From Marinigracilibium pacificum (lineage in GTDB: Bacteria; Bacteroidota; Bacteroidia; Cytophagales; Cyclobacteriaceae), in NCBI RefSeq assembly GCF_012926615.1, contig NZ_JABBNU010000005.1, forward strand, positions 186,001 to 250,000: a stretch of 64,000 nt of DNA, written 5' to 3'. Of the stretch, positions 9,582 to 19,402 are shown piece after piece. Both the position numbers and the translations under genes were made by a program. The notes below the pieces were generated by a model. It was not told where the DNA came from. It was given only the letters and a program-made list of their open reading frames with translations, and searched no databases. The first letter of the stretch is position 1; the number at the start of each line of letters is the position of its first letter.

Positions 9582-11140
9582 CTAATATTTTTAGGTTTAA
9601 GTTTTACCACAGGAACAATCATTTCTTCCAAAGATACACCTCCATGCTGAAAGGTATCATCATAATAGTTCACATAGTAATTAAAGTTATTGGGATATGC
9701 GAAAAATTGATCTTCTATAGCAAATACAAAAGTAGAAGTCACATTAACTTTTGGCAAGTATAATTTCTCCGGATGACGAACATTAAATACATTTTTACCA
9801 TCAAAATTGAGATTTTTACCGGTTTTATATCTAAGGTTAGTATTTGTATTTCTGTCTCCAATAATCTTAAATGGCCTTTTCACTCTGATTGTACCATGGT
9901 CTGTACTCAAAATCACTTTCGATCCGGAGGCGGCTATTCTTTCAAGTGCTTCAAGTAAAGGTGAATGAGAAAACCAAGATTGAGTTAATGATCGATAACC
10001 TGATTCATCTGGAGCCAGCTCTTTTATCATATTTGATTCAGTACGTGAATGAGATAAAAGATCAACAAAATTATATACAACAACATTTAGCTGGTTATTC
10101 AATAAATTCGGCAGATCTTTTACAAGGCTCTTACCCTCATGAATATTTTTAATTTTGTGATAAGAAAATTTTACATCAATTCTTTTTCTCTTTAAATGCT
10201 CCTCCAGAAACTTATCTTCATTATTATTTTTCCCTTCGGACTCTTCCTCTCCAATCCACAGGTCCGGGTACCTTTTACTCATCTCCAAAGGTAATAAACC
10301 ACTAAATATTGAGTTTCTGGCATATTGGGTTGTTGTAGGTAATATACTAAAATAGGTTTCTTCGGAAACAACGGAAAAATGATCATTTACCATTGGTTCT
10401 ATCATTTTCCACTGATCAAATCTAAGATTATCAATAACTATGAAAAATAATGAAGAGTCTTTCTCTATTTCCGGAAAAACATACTCATCCATTAGACGAT
10501 GACTCAATACAGGCCTGTCAACAGATGGATTGTTAAGCCAATCTTCATAGTTATCCTCTATAAATGAGGCAAAATTATGGTTAGCATCTATTTTCTGAGA
10601 ATCTATCACTTCCGCCATACTTCTGCTTTCAGTGTCATCAATCTGCATTTCCCAGTAAACTAATTTTTTATACAGCTCTGCCCATTCATTAAAATCCAGA
10701 TTATCACCGAAAGCCATACTGATATTTCTAAAATCCTGCTGATAACCCATGTTAGTTCGTTCGGTCACTAACCTTTTGTTATCAAGGATCTTCTTTACAG
10801 ATAGCAGTATCTGATTTGGATTCAAAGGCTTGATGAGGTAATCTGCAATCTTCTGACCAATTGCCTCCTCCATAATATGCTCTTCTTCCGATTTGGTGAT
10901 CATTATAACAGGAAGAGAAGGTTTTTTAATTTTAATCTGTTGAAGAGCTTCCAAACCACTCATCCCGGGCATGTTCTCGTCGAGAAACACAATATCAAAA
11001 TTTGTATTTGCGACCTCATCCAACGCATCAAAACCACTATTAACGCCTGTGACGTTATAGCCTTTACTTTCTAAAAATAAAACATGGGGCTTCAAAAGAT
11101 CTATTTCATCATCGGCCCATAAAATATTATACTTGTGCAT
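9578..11140 (-). CDS. porX: PorX-type response regulator with PglZ domain (T9SS regulator)
   Basis: The 520-residue protein has an N-terminal receiver domain and a C-terminal PglZ domain, the architecture of PorX, which with the histidine kinase PorY controls type IX secretion genes and binds parts of the T9SS motor. The receiver has acidic residues D10 and D11, the phospho-acceptor D54 in FLDENMPG, and the lysine in YLIKPLN. The PglZ part is an alkaline-phosphatase-like fold with metal-ligand motifs FIVIDNLRFDQW and LSTDHGT; PorX enzymes of this type cleave oligonucleotides. PorY is not visible in the window. The gene opens the minus-strand transcript that continues into tsaE and ald. The neighbouring HD gene is divergent. 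Confidence 0.93.
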   Translation of the reverse strand: MHKYNILWADDEIDLLKPHVLFLESKGYNVTGVNSGFDALDEVANTNFDIVFLDENMPGMSGLEALQQIKIKKPSLPVIMITKSEEEHIMEEAIGQKIADYLIKPLNPNQILLSVKKILDNKRLVTERTNMGYQQDFRNISMAFGDNLDFNEWAELYKKLVYWEMQIDDTESRSMAEVIDSQKIDANHNFASFIEDNYEDWLNNPSVDRPVLSHRLMDEYVFPEIEKDSSLFFIVIDNLRFDQWKMIEPMVNDHFSVVSEETYFSILPTTTQYARNSIFSGLLPLEMSKRYPDLWIGEEESEGKNNNEDKFLEEHLKRKRIDVKFSYHKIKNIHEGKSLVKDLPNLLNNQLNVVVYNFVDLLSHSRTESNMIKELAPDESGYRSLTQSWFSHSPLLEALERIAASGSKVILSTDHGTIRVKRPFKIIGDRNTNTNLRYKTGKNLNFDGKNVFNVRHPEKLYLPKVNVTSTFVFAIEDQFFAYPNNFNYYVNYYDDTFQHGGVSLEEMIVPVVKLKPKNIR

Positions 11141-11247
11141 CGGAAAAGACTTTAATCAGATTAACATTTTATTGTGATTTGAACATAATACTAAGCATAA
11201 TTTAACATTTTTGCGCTAAATAACTAAAATAAGGAACTGAAAGAAGA

Positions 11248-12480
11248 TTGAAACACCGAACTAAAATTTTTAATGACCCGGTTTACGGATTTATTTCCGT
11301 TCCATACGGCTTGCCTCTTGACACGGTAGATCATCCCTATTTCCAGCGATTAAGAAGAATCAAACAGTTAGGTCTTGCTGAACTTGTTTATCCAGGAGCA
11401 TTGCATACACGTTTTCACCATGCTTTAGGTGCTTACCATTTAATGGGCCTTGCTTTAGACCAACTCCGAAATAAAGGACACCAAATTTCTGCAGAAGAAT
11501 TTCAGGCTACTCAAATGGCCATTTTGCTTCACGATATCGGGCATGGGCCTTTCAGCCATGCTTTGGAGTACTCACTGATGCCGGGAATCAGACATGAAGA
11601 AATGTCCATCCAGATAATGAAAAGGCTGAATGATCAATTTGATGGTGCGTTTAACCTTACTCTAGACATATTCACAAATCAATATAACAGACATTTCTTT
11701 CATGAGTTAGTTAGTAGCCAGCTTGATATCGACCGACTCGATTACCTGATGCGGGATAGTTTTTTTACAGGAGTTAGCGAAGGTACCGTTGGTTCATCAA
11801 GGATTATAAAAATGCTTGAAATATATAACGACAAACTGGTAGTTGAAGAAAAAGGGATATATTCAATTGAAAATTTCCTCAATAGTCGTAGGTTAATGTA
11901 CTGGCAGGTTTACCTTCACAAAACTGCTGTAGCTGCCGAAAAAATGTTAATTCAGATTATTAAGCGAGCTAAATTTCTTGCTCGAACAGGCACTGAAGTA
12001 CATTGCTCTCCGTTTTTAAAACCCTTTCTAGAGAATAACTATACCATAGAACAAATTAAAAATAACCCTGAAATTCTTAATAATTATTGCCAACTTGATG
12101 ACTCTGATATTTGGAACGCTGTAAAAAGTTGGTCAAGACATGAAGACAAAATATTATCATCATTATGTAGAATGATTATAGACCGAAGGTTATTCAAAAT
12201 ACATTTAAGCTCTGAACCTATTGATGAAGATCAGATCAAGCAAATGACTGATAAAATTCAAAAGCATTTTGATATTGCTCAGCATGAGGCTGAATATATG
12301 ATCGATAATGGTAGCATGACTAATTCAGCATACTTGCCTACCAACCAGCCGATATATATTCTAACAAAAAAAGGCAAAATTGAGGATGTTGCAATAGCAT
12401 CAGATTTACCTAATATTAAGGCGATGTCCAAAATCGTAAAAAAATATTACCTATGCTGGCCCAAATCTTTATCTTTGTAA
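11248..12480 (+). CDS. HD domain phosphohydrolase (dGTPase-like family)
   Basis: The 410-residue protein is an HD-superfamily phosphohydrolase. The metal-binding set is visible as RFHHALGAYHL, LLHDIGHGPFSH, and DIDRLDYLMRDS. This family is related to dNTP triphosphohydrolases such as SAMHD1-like proteins, but many members have unknown substrates. The frame begins with TTG at 11248, preceded by AAGGAACTGAAAGAAG, and no in-frame ATG occurs early enough to keep the conserved DPVYGFI region, so TTG is the likely start. It is 19 bases upstream of lpxD and on the same strand, and in many Bacteroidota this gene is found ahead of the lipid A genes. A one-mismatch promoter box CATTTTTG lies at 11206-11213. 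Confidence 0.88.
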   Translation: MKHRTKIFNDPVYGFISVPYGLPLDTVDHPYFQRLRRIKQLGLAELVYPGALHTRFHHALGAYHLMGLALDQLRNKGHQISAEEFQATQMAILLHDIGHGPFSHALEYSLMPGIRHEEMSIQIMKRLNDQFDGAFNLTLDIFTNQYNRHFFHELVSSQLDIDRLDYLMRDSFFTGVSEGTVGSSRIIKMLEIYNDKLVVEEKGIYSIENFLNSRRLMYWQVYLHKTAVAAEKMLIQIIKRAKFLARTGTEVHCSPFLKPFLENNYTIEQIKNNPEILNNYCQLDDSDIWNAVKSWSRHEDKILSSLCRMIIDRRLFKIHLSSEPIDEDQIKQMTDKIQKHFDIAQHEAEYMIDNGSMTNSAYLPTNQPIYILTKKGKIEDVAIASDLPNIKAMSKIVKKYYLCWPKSLSL

Positions 12481-12499
12481 TGATTAAAAACCTAAATTA

Positions 12500-13522
12500 A
12501 TGGAATTCACTATAAATCAGGTCGCAGAATTACTTGAAGGTCGAGTAGACGGCAATGGTGAAGAAAAAGTATTTACGATCAAAGGAATTGAAGAAGGAAC
12601 GAAAGGAAGTATTTCGTTTTTGTCAAATCCTAAATATGAACCATACATTTACGAAACAGAATCTTCAGCTGTAATTGTCAAAAACGACTTCCAACCTAAA
12701 AAAGAAGTTGGCACAACCCTAATTTTTGTTGATGACCCCTACACTCGTTTCACTACTCTATTAGAACAAATTCAGAAGATGATTAACCCGGTTAAAATGG
12801 GTGTAGAATCTCCTTCTTACCAATGTGACTCGGCTATTGTAGGTAACAATATTTATCGTGGTGCTTTTAGTTATATCGGTGAAAGGTGCAAAATTGGTAA
12901 CAATGTAAAAATTTATCCAAATGCATTTGTTGGTGATGATGTTGAAATTGGTGATAATACTATTCTTTACAGTGGTGTAAAAATTTATCCTAGATGCAAA
13001 ATAGGTCAAAACTGCACTATCCAGGCAGGAGCTGTTATTGGAAGCGATGGCTTTGGGTTTGCGCCTCAAGAAGACGGGACATACAAAACCATCCCTCAAC
13101 TTGGCACTGTAATTATTGAAGATAATGTTGATATCGGAGCCAATACGGTTATAGATAGAGCTACATTTGACGCTACAGTAATTAAAAAAGGAGTTAAATT
13201 AGACAACTTGATTCAAGTAGCTCATAATGTGGTGATTGGGAAAAACACAGTTGCAGCATCTCAATCAGGTATAAGTGGTTCAACGAAAGTTGGCGAAAAC
13301 TGTGTAATTGCAGGTCAGGCAGGAATTGTCGGACACTTGAAAATTGCAGATAAAACCACTATTGCAGCACAAGCAGGCGTAACAAAATCGATCAAGGAAG
13401 CTGGTTCTACAGTATTAGGAAGTCCGGCTATTGATATTCGAAATTTCAGGCAATCATTTATATATTTCAAGAAGTTACCCGAATTAGTTGCCAGAATTAC
13501 GAAACTTGAAAAAAAAGATTAA
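12500..13522 (+). CDS. lpxD: UDP-3-O-(3-hydroxyacyl)glucosamine N-acyltransferase LpxD
   Basis: This 340-residue enzyme adds the second hydroxyacyl chain to the lipid A precursor. The N-terminal domain, about 100 residues, binds the uridine moiety and includes [10 protein letters not shown]. The rest is a left-handed parallel beta-helix built from hexapeptide repeats, for example [15 protein letters not shown] and [15 protein letters not shown]. The catalytic His of LpxD is in [10 protein letters not shown]. The gene lies in the order lpxD, lpxC-fabZ, lpxA, an arrangement conserved in the phylum. It is separated from the HD gene by only 19 bases. Confidence 0.97.
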   Translation: MEFTINQVAELLEGRVDGNGEEKVFTIKGIEEGTKGSISFLSNPKYEPYIYETESSAVIVKNDFQPKKEVGTTLIFVDDPYTRFTTLLEQIQKMINPVKMGVESPSYQCDSAIVGNNIYRGAFSYIGERCKIGNNVKIYPNAFVGDDVEIGDNTILYSGVKIYPRCKIGQNCTIQAGAVIGSDGFGFAPQEDGTYKTIPQLGTVIIEDNVDIGANTVIDRATFDATVIKKGVKLDNLIQVAHNVVIGKNTVAASQSGISGSTKVGENCVIAGQAGIVGHLKIADKTTIAAQAGVTKSIKEAGSTVLGSPAIDIRNFRQSFIYFKKLPELVARITKLEKKD

Positions 13523-13554
13523 CTTTACGCCCTCGTTAGAATTTTAGGGAGCAC

Positions 13555-14949
13555 ATGTATACGAGACAGCATACAATAAAGAAAGAAACAACAGTAAAAG
13601 GTGTCGGTCTTCATACCGGAGCAATGACTACGATGACTTTTTGTCCGGCACCGCCTGATCATGGCATCAAGTTCCAGAGAACTGATGTTGAAGGCCAGAC
13701 AATTATTGAAGCAGATTGTGACCTTGTGGTTGACGTTTCAAGAGGTACAACACTTGAAAAAGATGGCGCAAGAGTTCATACAATTGAACACGTACTTTCT
13801 GCACTGGTTGGTGAACAGGTTGACAATATACTTATCAAACTTGACGGACCGGAAATTCCAATTATGGACGGATCTGCACAGCCCTTCATTGAAGTTCTTC
13901 GCGAAGCAGAACTTGAAGAGCAAAGTGCATTAAGAGACTTCTTCGAAATTCCTGAAGGCATTTTCTATCGTGATCATGAGAAAAATGTTGAAATGGCCGC
14001 TCTTCCTTTGGATGACTACAGAGTTACCGTAATGGTAGACTATAATTCTCCGGTATTAGGAAGCCAGCATGCGTCATTAAATGACATCAGTCAGTTTGCA
14101 GATGAAATTGCATCATGCAGAACTTTCTGTTTCCTTCATGAACTTGAAATGCTTCATAGTCAAAATCTTATCAGAGGTGGTGACCTTTCTAACGCAATTG
14201 TAATTGTGGACAAGGTTGTTTCTGATAATGAACTTGATCATCTAGCAGGATTATTTAATAAAGATAAGGTTGCAGTAAAAGAAGAAGGTATTCTAAACAA
14301 TGTTGACCTTAGATATAAGAATGAGCCTGCTCGTCATAAATTATTAGATGTTGTGGGTGACCTTGCTCTTGTTGGTAAACCAATCAAAGCACAAATTCTT
14401 GCAGCGCGTCCTGGTCACGCATCAAATGTTGCTTTTGCTAAGAAGCTTAAGCGTTTGATGGAATCTACAACGAACAATAATATCCCAAAATACAATCCGA
14501 AGTTACCTCCGGTTCTAGATATTAATCAGATTTCAAATACTTTACCTCACAGATTTCCGTTCTTGTTAGTTGATAAGATATATCATCTGGATGAAACAAG
14601 TGTTGCCGGTATTAAAAATGTAACTATTAATGAACCTTTTTTTCAGGGACATTTTCCAAACAATCCGGTTTTCCCGGGTGTTTTACAAATAGAGGCTATG
14701 GCTCAGGTTGGAGGTATTTTGGTACTTAATACTGTACCAGATCCGGAAAATTACTGGACTTACTTCCTTGGAGTAGAAAGCTGTAAGTTTAGAAAAATGG
14801 TTCTACCAGGAGATACTATTATTATCGAATGTAAATTAATCGGTCAGATAAGAAGAGGAATTGCCAAAATGTCTGGGAAAGCCTATGTAGGCAATAACCT
14901 GGTATGTGAGGCAACCATGACTGCAAGCATTGTAAGAAAAGATTCATGA
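13555..14949 (+). CDS. lpxC/fabZ: Fused LpxC deacetylase and FabZ dehydratase
   Basis: The 464-residue protein joins two enzymes. Residues 1-310 are LpxC, the zinc-dependent UDP-3-O-acyl-N-acetylglucosamine deacetylase that commits to lipid A synthesis; zinc ligands are seen in HTIEHVLSALVG and HKLLDVVGDLAL. Residues 320-464 are FabZ, the 3-hydroxyacyl-ACP dehydratase, with LPHRFPFLLVDKI and the catalytic GHFPNNPVFPGVLQIEAMAQ block. The fusion is characteristic of Bacteroidota and couples lipid A with fatty acid supply. An AGGGAG sequence lies about four bases before the ATG. The stop overlaps the lpxA start as ATGA. Confidence 0.97.
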   Translation: MYTRQHTIKKETTVKGVGLHTGAMTTMTFCPAPPDHGIKFQRTDVEGQTIIEADCDLVVDVSRGTTLEKDGARVHTIEHVLSALVGEQVDNILIKLDGPEIPIMDGSAQPFIEVLREAELEEQSALRDFFEIPEGIFYRDHEKNVEMAALPLDDYRVTVMVDYNSPVLGSQHASLNDISQFADEIASCRTFCFLHELEMLHSQNLIRGGDLSNAIVIVDKVVSDNELDHLAGLFNKDKVAVKEEGILNNVDLRYKNEPARHKLLDVVGDLALVGKPIKAQILAARPGHASNVAFAKKLKRLMESTTNNNIPKYNPKLPPVLDINQISNTLPHRFPFLLVDKIYHLDETSVAGIKNVTINEPFFQGHFPNNPVFPGVLQIEAMAQVGGILVLNTVPDPENYWTYFLGVESCKFRKMVLPGDTIIIECKLIGQIRRGIAKMSGKAYVGNNLVCEATMTASIVRKDS

Positions 14950-15725
14950 GCAATAACCTAGCCTACATTCACCCTAATGCTAAGATTGGTACAAATGTTA
15001 CCATCTCCCCTTTCGTAACAATCGAAGATGATGTGGAGATCGGAGACAATACCTGGATTGGTCCTAATGTAACCATCATGTCCGGTTCAAGAATCGGTCA
15101 AAATTGTAAGATCTTTCCTGGTGCAGTTATTGGAGCTGTTCCTCAAGACTTAAAATTTAAAGGTGAAAAAACAAAAGCGGTTGTTGGAGACAATACGGTT
15201 ATCAGAGAATGTGTAACAATTAACAGAGGTACTGTAGACAGAGAAGAAACCAGAGTAGGATCTAACTGTCTTTTAATGGCCTATGTTCATTTAGCTCATG
15301 ACTGCCTGGTTGGAGACAATTGCATCATTGCCAATGCTGTGCAAGTTGCCGGCCATGTTGAAATAGATGATTTTGCTATAATTGGTGGAGCTAGTGCTGT
15401 ACATCAGTTTGCAAAAATTGGAGCACATGTAATGGTATCAGGTGGGTCTTTGGTAAGAAAAGATATTCCTCCATATGTTACTGCAGGTAGAGAACCAATC
15501 AGTTATTGTGGTGTTAATTCTGTGGGCTTGAGAAGAAGAGGTTTTGATAACGAAAAGATAAATCAGATTCAAGAGATTTATCGAATCATCTACCAAAAAG
15601 GGTTAAATCGTTCAAGATCTATAGATCAAATCAGGCTTGAAATTCCTGCTAGTAAAGAAAGAGATTATATCATTAACTTCATTTCAGGTTCTGATCGAGG
15701 AATCATGAAAGGGTATGGTATTTAA
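14946..15725 (+). CDS. lpxA: Acyl-ACP--UDP-N-acetylglucosamine O-acyltransferase LpxA
   Basis: The 259-residue protein is LpxA, first step of lipid A biosynthesis, adding the 3-hydroxyacyl chain to UDP-GlcNAc. It has hexapeptide repeats forming a left-handed beta-helix and the catalytic His region LMAYVHLAHDCLVGDN, then GGASAVHQFAKIG. The helical C-terminal region contains YCGVNSVGLRRRGF, typical of LpxA. The length is normal. It is translationally coupled to lpxC-fabZ by a four-base overlap. Confidence 0.97.
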   Translation: MSNNLAYIHPNAKIGTNVTISPFVTIEDDVEIGDNTWIGPNVTIMSGSRIGQNCKIFPGAVIGAVPQDLKFKGEKTKAVVGDNTVIRECVTINRGTVDREETRVGSNCLLMAYVHLAHDCLVGDNCIIANAVQVAGHVEIDDFAIIGGASAVHQFAKIGAHVMVSGGSLVRKDIPPYVTAGREPISYCGVNSVGLRRRGFDNEKINQIQEIYRIIYQKGLNRSRSIDQIRLEIPASKERDYIINFISGSDRGIMKGYGI

Positions 15726-15728
15726 TTT

Positions 15729-16358
15729 ATGCTTAAGCCTAGTATTTCCTGCGAAAATTTAAGTAAAAAATATATTAGACAATGGATCTACCGTGATCTG
15801 AACTACAAATTCGAGCACGGTAGATCTTATGCTATTACAGGGAATAATGGATCAGGTAAAAGCACTCTTATAAAGTCTATTTCCGGAGCACTCCTAGCTA
15901 CCAAAGGAGATATAAAGTATTTTGATCAGCAAGGTAAAGCTATTTCTGATGAAGAAATTTATAAATACCTAATCTACGTTGCTCCATATTTCGATCTAAT
16001 AGAAGAATTCACATTAAATGAAGCACTGGATTTTCATTTTTCATTTAAACCTTTAGTTAAAGGCATTAAAATGGAAGATCTTCCGAAAAAAATGCTTCTT
16101 GACGGAGCTCAAAATAAATTTATAAAGCATTTTTCATCAGGAATGAAGCAACGACTGAAACTCGGACTTGCTTTTTTTAGTGATGTGCCAGTTGTATTAC
16201 TAGATGAACCATGTACTAACCTGGATGAAACCGGGATAACTTGGTATAAAAAACAAATGCAGGAAATTCATTCGAAAAGATTAATTATCATTTCTTCAAA
16301 TCAAAAATTTGAATATGAATTAGCAGATTTTGTTTTAAATATGATAGATTATAAATAA
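15729..16358 (+). CDS. ABC transporter ATP-binding protein (orphan)
   Basis: This 209-residue protein is a small ABC ATPase: Walker A GNNGSGKSTLIK, a signature sequence degenerate as HFSSGMKQRLKL, and Walker B VVLLDEP. No permease gene is adjacent. It begins four bases after the lpxA stop, so it is probably co-transcribed with the lipid A operon. A role in envelope lipid or lipopolysaccharide export is possible from context only. It is shorter than most transporter ATPases and its H-loop position is filled by SSNQKFE, without the usual His, which makes its catalytic competence uncertain. Confidence 0.88.
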   Translation: MLKPSISCENLSKKYIRQWIYRDLNYKFEHGRSYAITGNNGSGKSTLIKSISGALLATKGDIKYFDQQGKAISDEEIYKYLIYVAPYFDLIEEFTLNEALDFHFSFKPLVKGIKMEDLPKKMLLDGAQNKFIKHFSSGMKQRLKLGLAFFSDVPVVLLDEPCTNLDETGITWYKKQMQEIHSKRLIIISSNQKFEYELADFVLNMIDYK

Positions 16359-16433
16359 TTTTATGAATTGACCTCTATTGGAATCAAAAAAATTGATACT
16401 ATATTTAAAGAAACTTTTTAATTTTTGCATTTT

Positions 16434-16919
16434 ATGAGAAAGAATCTAACCATTTTATTAGGACTATTTTTAGCGCTTTCATTATCCTTAACTGGATGTA
16501 AAAAGAACGATGATAATGAGAAACCTGCTGATCAGGTAAGAACTGAACTATTATCAAATGGTGCTTGGACTCTTCAGACAGCTACAAGAAACAGTAGTGA
16601 AGTTGTTACAAGTAGCTATGCTGGCATGACTGTTACTTTTAATAGTAACAAAACTTATGTAGCAACATACACAAGTTCTACTCCTACTGAACTATATACC
16701 ACATGGCCTGTATCAGGAAACTGGGATTATGTTAGTAACAACGGAACTCCTGATATCAATACATTAATAAGAAATGCTCAAACTGCTGGTGGTGTAGAAA
16801 TTAGTCTTTCTAATGTTACTGAATCAACTCTTACAGCAGCTTTTACTATTGCTGATCCTCCATCTGGAGCTAAAGTACAAGGTATTTCAGGAAATTTCGT
16901 TTTCGAATTCACTAGATAA
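16434..16919 (+). CDS. Lipocalin-like lipoprotein
   Basis: This is a 161-residue predicted lipoprotein. The signal peptide begins at ATG 16434 and ends in a lipobox (SLTGC), followed by a charged linker. The mature part has a single beta-rich domain with a lipocalin-like pattern: GAWTL near the start, ending in NFVFEFTR. Such lipoproteins are common in Bacteroidota and mostly uncharacterised. The frame could extend to a TTG at 16425, but that codon belongs to a promoter-like sequence, so ATG 16434 is preferred. The gene is separated from the orphan ABC ATPase by about 75 bases and is followed by a strong terminator. Confidence 0.8.
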   Translation: MRKNLTILLGLFLALSLSLTGCKKNDDNEKPADQVRTELLSNGAWTLQTATRNSSEVVTSSYAGMTVTFNSNKTYVATYTSSTPTELYTTWPVSGNWDYVSNNGTPDINTLIRNAQTAGGVEISLSNVTESTLTAAFTIADPPSGAKVQGISGNFVFEFTR

Positions 16920-16940
16920 GAACTTAATAAAAGAACATAA

Positions 16941-16974
16941 AAAAACAGCCACTCTTGAGTGGCTGTTTTTTTTT
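16941..16974. terminator. Bidirectional hairpin terminator between lipoprotein gene and mutS2
   Basis: The repeat AAAAACAGCCACTC / GAGTGGCTGTTTTT sits between convergent genes, with A and T runs on opposite sides. Confidence 0.9.
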
Positions 16975-16987
16975 ATACCGTAATTGC

Positions 16988-19396
16988 TTAACTAAGCTTT
17001 ACTATTGTAATACCTGCTCCTCCTCGATCTGCGTGTTCATCTCTAAAGGATTTAACAAAAGATAAATTACCTAGTTGATTTCGGACAAATTCTTTTAATA
17101 CACCATTGCCTTTTCCATGTAATATCCTTACTTCCTTCATGCCTAACATATGAGCATCATCCATAAAGGCTTCGATAACACTAAAAGCCTCTTCTACACG
17201 CTTTCCCCTGATATCAAGCTCTGAATTAAACTCTGCCAGCTTTTTATTTAAATTCAAGGAAGAATAAATACCTCCTTTATATTTCTGATCACGATCCTGT
17301 TTTCTTGCTGACCGCTTTGAGATCTTCTCAAGTCTGTTAAGTTTGATAGTACTTTGAAGCTGACCTATCGCAACAGTAACATCTTTTCCTTTCATCTCTA
17401 AGACCTCTCCAATAGCTTCTTGTCCCTTAATTCTGACTGAATCACCAATTTCTATTGGTCCTTCCTCAACATTAATTGTTTCCTCTTCCTGAGAAACTAA
17501 ATTTTCCTTTTCAGAAAGTTTTAGCTTACTCTCCGTTTCTGAAAGTTTTTTACGAGCTTCTTTTGTTGCTTCTTTTTCAGCATTAGCTTCCTTAATACGC
17601 CTGATCGTATTTTCTATATCTTTATTTGCTTGTTTTATTAAGCGTTTGGCCTCTTCCTTTGCTTCAGAAATATATTTATTCCTATTAACATCAAGATTAC
17701 TTTCCTTATCCCTAAAGCTTTGAATTTGACTAGACAACTGTTGTTTTAGCTGTTTATTCTCAATTACAAGCTGTGAATATGAAAGTCTTTCCTTCTCTAA
17801 TTGATGAAGAAGTTCTTCCATATTAACTGTTTCTTCTCCTAAAAAGGACTTTGCCTTTTCAATTACAGATTCAGGTATTCCGGTTTTGGATGCTATTTCA
17901 AAAGCAAATGAACTACCAGGCTTACCTTGTTCGAGCATATACAGTGGCTCTAACTTTTGCTGATCAAATAGCATACTTCCGTTTACCAATCCATCTGTAG
18001 ACTCTGCCTTCGCCTTCAAATTACCATAGTGTGTTGTTATAACACCATAAGAAAGAGATTTAAGAAGTTCTTCAAGAATAGCTTCAGCTATAGTCCCTCC
18101 AAATTTCGGTTCGGTTCCGGTACCAAATTCATCAATTAAAAACAATGTCCTTTTACCACAAAATTTAATGAAATGGGACATGTTTTTAAGATGAGAACTA
18201 TATGTACTCAAATCATTTTCTATAGATTGCTCATCACCTATATCAGCAAAAATCTCTCTGAATAAAGGAAATGTACTTCCTTCTCCTACAGGCACCAACA
18301 TACCACATTGTAGCATATATTGAATCAACCCCATAGTCTTCAAAGCCACTGATTTACCACCTGCATTAGGACCACTGATAATTAATATTCTGTTTTCCCT
18401 TTCCAGACTTACCGTTAAAGGTCTTACCGGTTTTTCAGATCCTTTGTGAGTTATCAATAATACAGGGTTATATCCATCAATAATTTCCAGTTTCCCATCT
18501 TTATTGATGCTTGGATAAACACAATCTAGTGAAACTGCCAATCTAGCTTTAGAACGAATAAAATCCAGAAGTCCGATATACCTGATCACACTAGTCAAAT
18601 CTTCAAAAAAAGGATTAAACTGATCTGTTAAAGCAGTTAATATCCTTATTACTTCCCTTCTTTCCCTTAATTGAAGATCTCTGATGTCATTGTTTATTTC
18701 CAGAACCTCCGTTGGTTCCATAAAAACTGTTTGCCCCGTTGACGACTCATCATGTACAAAACCTTTCAATACACGTTTATATTCTGCATGAACGGGTATC
18801 ACCATTCTACCACCCCGAACAGTTAGTGTCATCCCTTCAGGAATAAATCCACTTTTATCAGCTTCCGACATCACCCGATTAAGAACCTTTCGAGCTTTAA
18901 CTTCAGCATCAATCAAATCTTTCCGAATGAGATTAAGTTCTTTGCTAGCTGTGTTTCTAACCGCTCCCTTTTCGTCTATTGATCTTTCAACCTCTCTAAA
19001 TAAGTGAGATGGAATTGAAATATTTTCTCCTAAACGCTTTAATGAAGGATACTCATCTTCTTGAGATTCAAAAAACGTAATGAGAGATAAAGACTTAGAT
19101 AAATATTGTACCAGATATAATAATTCAGATGCTTCCAGCCAGGAACCAGAAAGCTTAATTTTGTTTATGAATGGAAATATTTCGATGCCATCTGCCAGGT
19201 CTATAACTACACCTTCTTCCAAAAGCCTTTTAAACTCATTTGTTTGAGTAAGCATCCTTGAGATTTCACCCCTATCGTGCGAAAATCTGATCTTATCAAC
19301 AAATTCCTTTCCAGTCTTGGTTTTACACCCTTCCAGCAACACAGCTCTAACATGCTGAAAACCAAATTTTTCCTCTAAATTTTTAGGATATAGCAT
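16988..19396 (-). CDS. mutS2: MutS2-type ATPase/nuclease with Smr domain
   Basis: The 802-residue protein has a MutS-type clamp/core region, an ABC-like ATPase with Walker A SGPNAGGKSVALK near residue 335-345 and Walker B LFLIDEFGTGTEP, then a long coiled coil and a C-terminal Smr domain starting near residue 730 with LDIRGKR and ILHGKGNGVLK. MutS2 is linked to suppression of recombination or to resolving collided ribosomes in other bacteria. The mismatch-recognition domain of MutS is absent, as normal for MutS2. It is preceded with a seven-base gap by the DUF4296 lipoprotein. Confidence 0.95.
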   Translation of the reverse strand: MLYPKNLEEKFGFQHVRAVLLEGCKTKTGKEFVDKIRFSHDRGEISRMLTQTNEFKRLLEEGVVIDLADGIEIFPFINKIKLSGSWLEASELLYLVQYLSKSLSLITFFESQEDEYPSLKRLGENISIPSHLFREVERSIDEKGAVRNTASKELNLIRKDLIDAEVKARKVLNRVMSEADKSGFIPEGMTLTVRGGRMVIPVHAEYKRVLKGFVHDESSTGQTVFMEPTEVLEINNDIRDLQLRERREVIRILTALTDQFNPFFEDLTSVIRYIGLLDFIRSKARLAVSLDCVYPSINKDGKLEIIDGYNPVLLITHKGSEKPVRPLTVSLERENRILIISGPNAGGKSVALKTMGLIQYMLQCGMLVPVGEGSTFPLFREIFADIGDEQSIENDLSTYSSHLKNMSHFIKFCGKRTLFLIDEFGTGTEPKFGGTIAEAILEELLKSLSYGVITTHYGNLKAKAESTDGLVNGSMLFDQQKLEPLYMLEQGKPGSSFAFEIASKTGIPESVIEKAKSFLGEETVNMEELLHQLEKERLSYSQLVIENKQLKQQLSSQIQSFRDKESNLDVNRNKYISEAKEEAKRLIKQANKDIENTIRRIKEANAEKEATKEARKKLSETESKLKLSEKENLVSQEEETINVEEGPIEIGDSVRIKGQEAIGEVLEMKGKDVTVAIGQLQSTIKLNRLEKISKRSARKQDRDQKYKGGIYSSLNLNKKLAEFNSELDIRGKRVEEAFSVIEAFMDDAHMLGMKEVRILHGKGNGVLKEFVRNQLGNLSFVKSFRDEHADRGGAGITIVKLS

Positions 19397-19402
19397 TAAT
19401 AT

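Noticed and set aside
9578-11140. PglZ domain as a sign of a BREX phage-defence system
   Set aside because: The PglZ is fused to a receiver domain in the PorX architecture and no brxC, brxX, brxL or pglX gene lies nearby.
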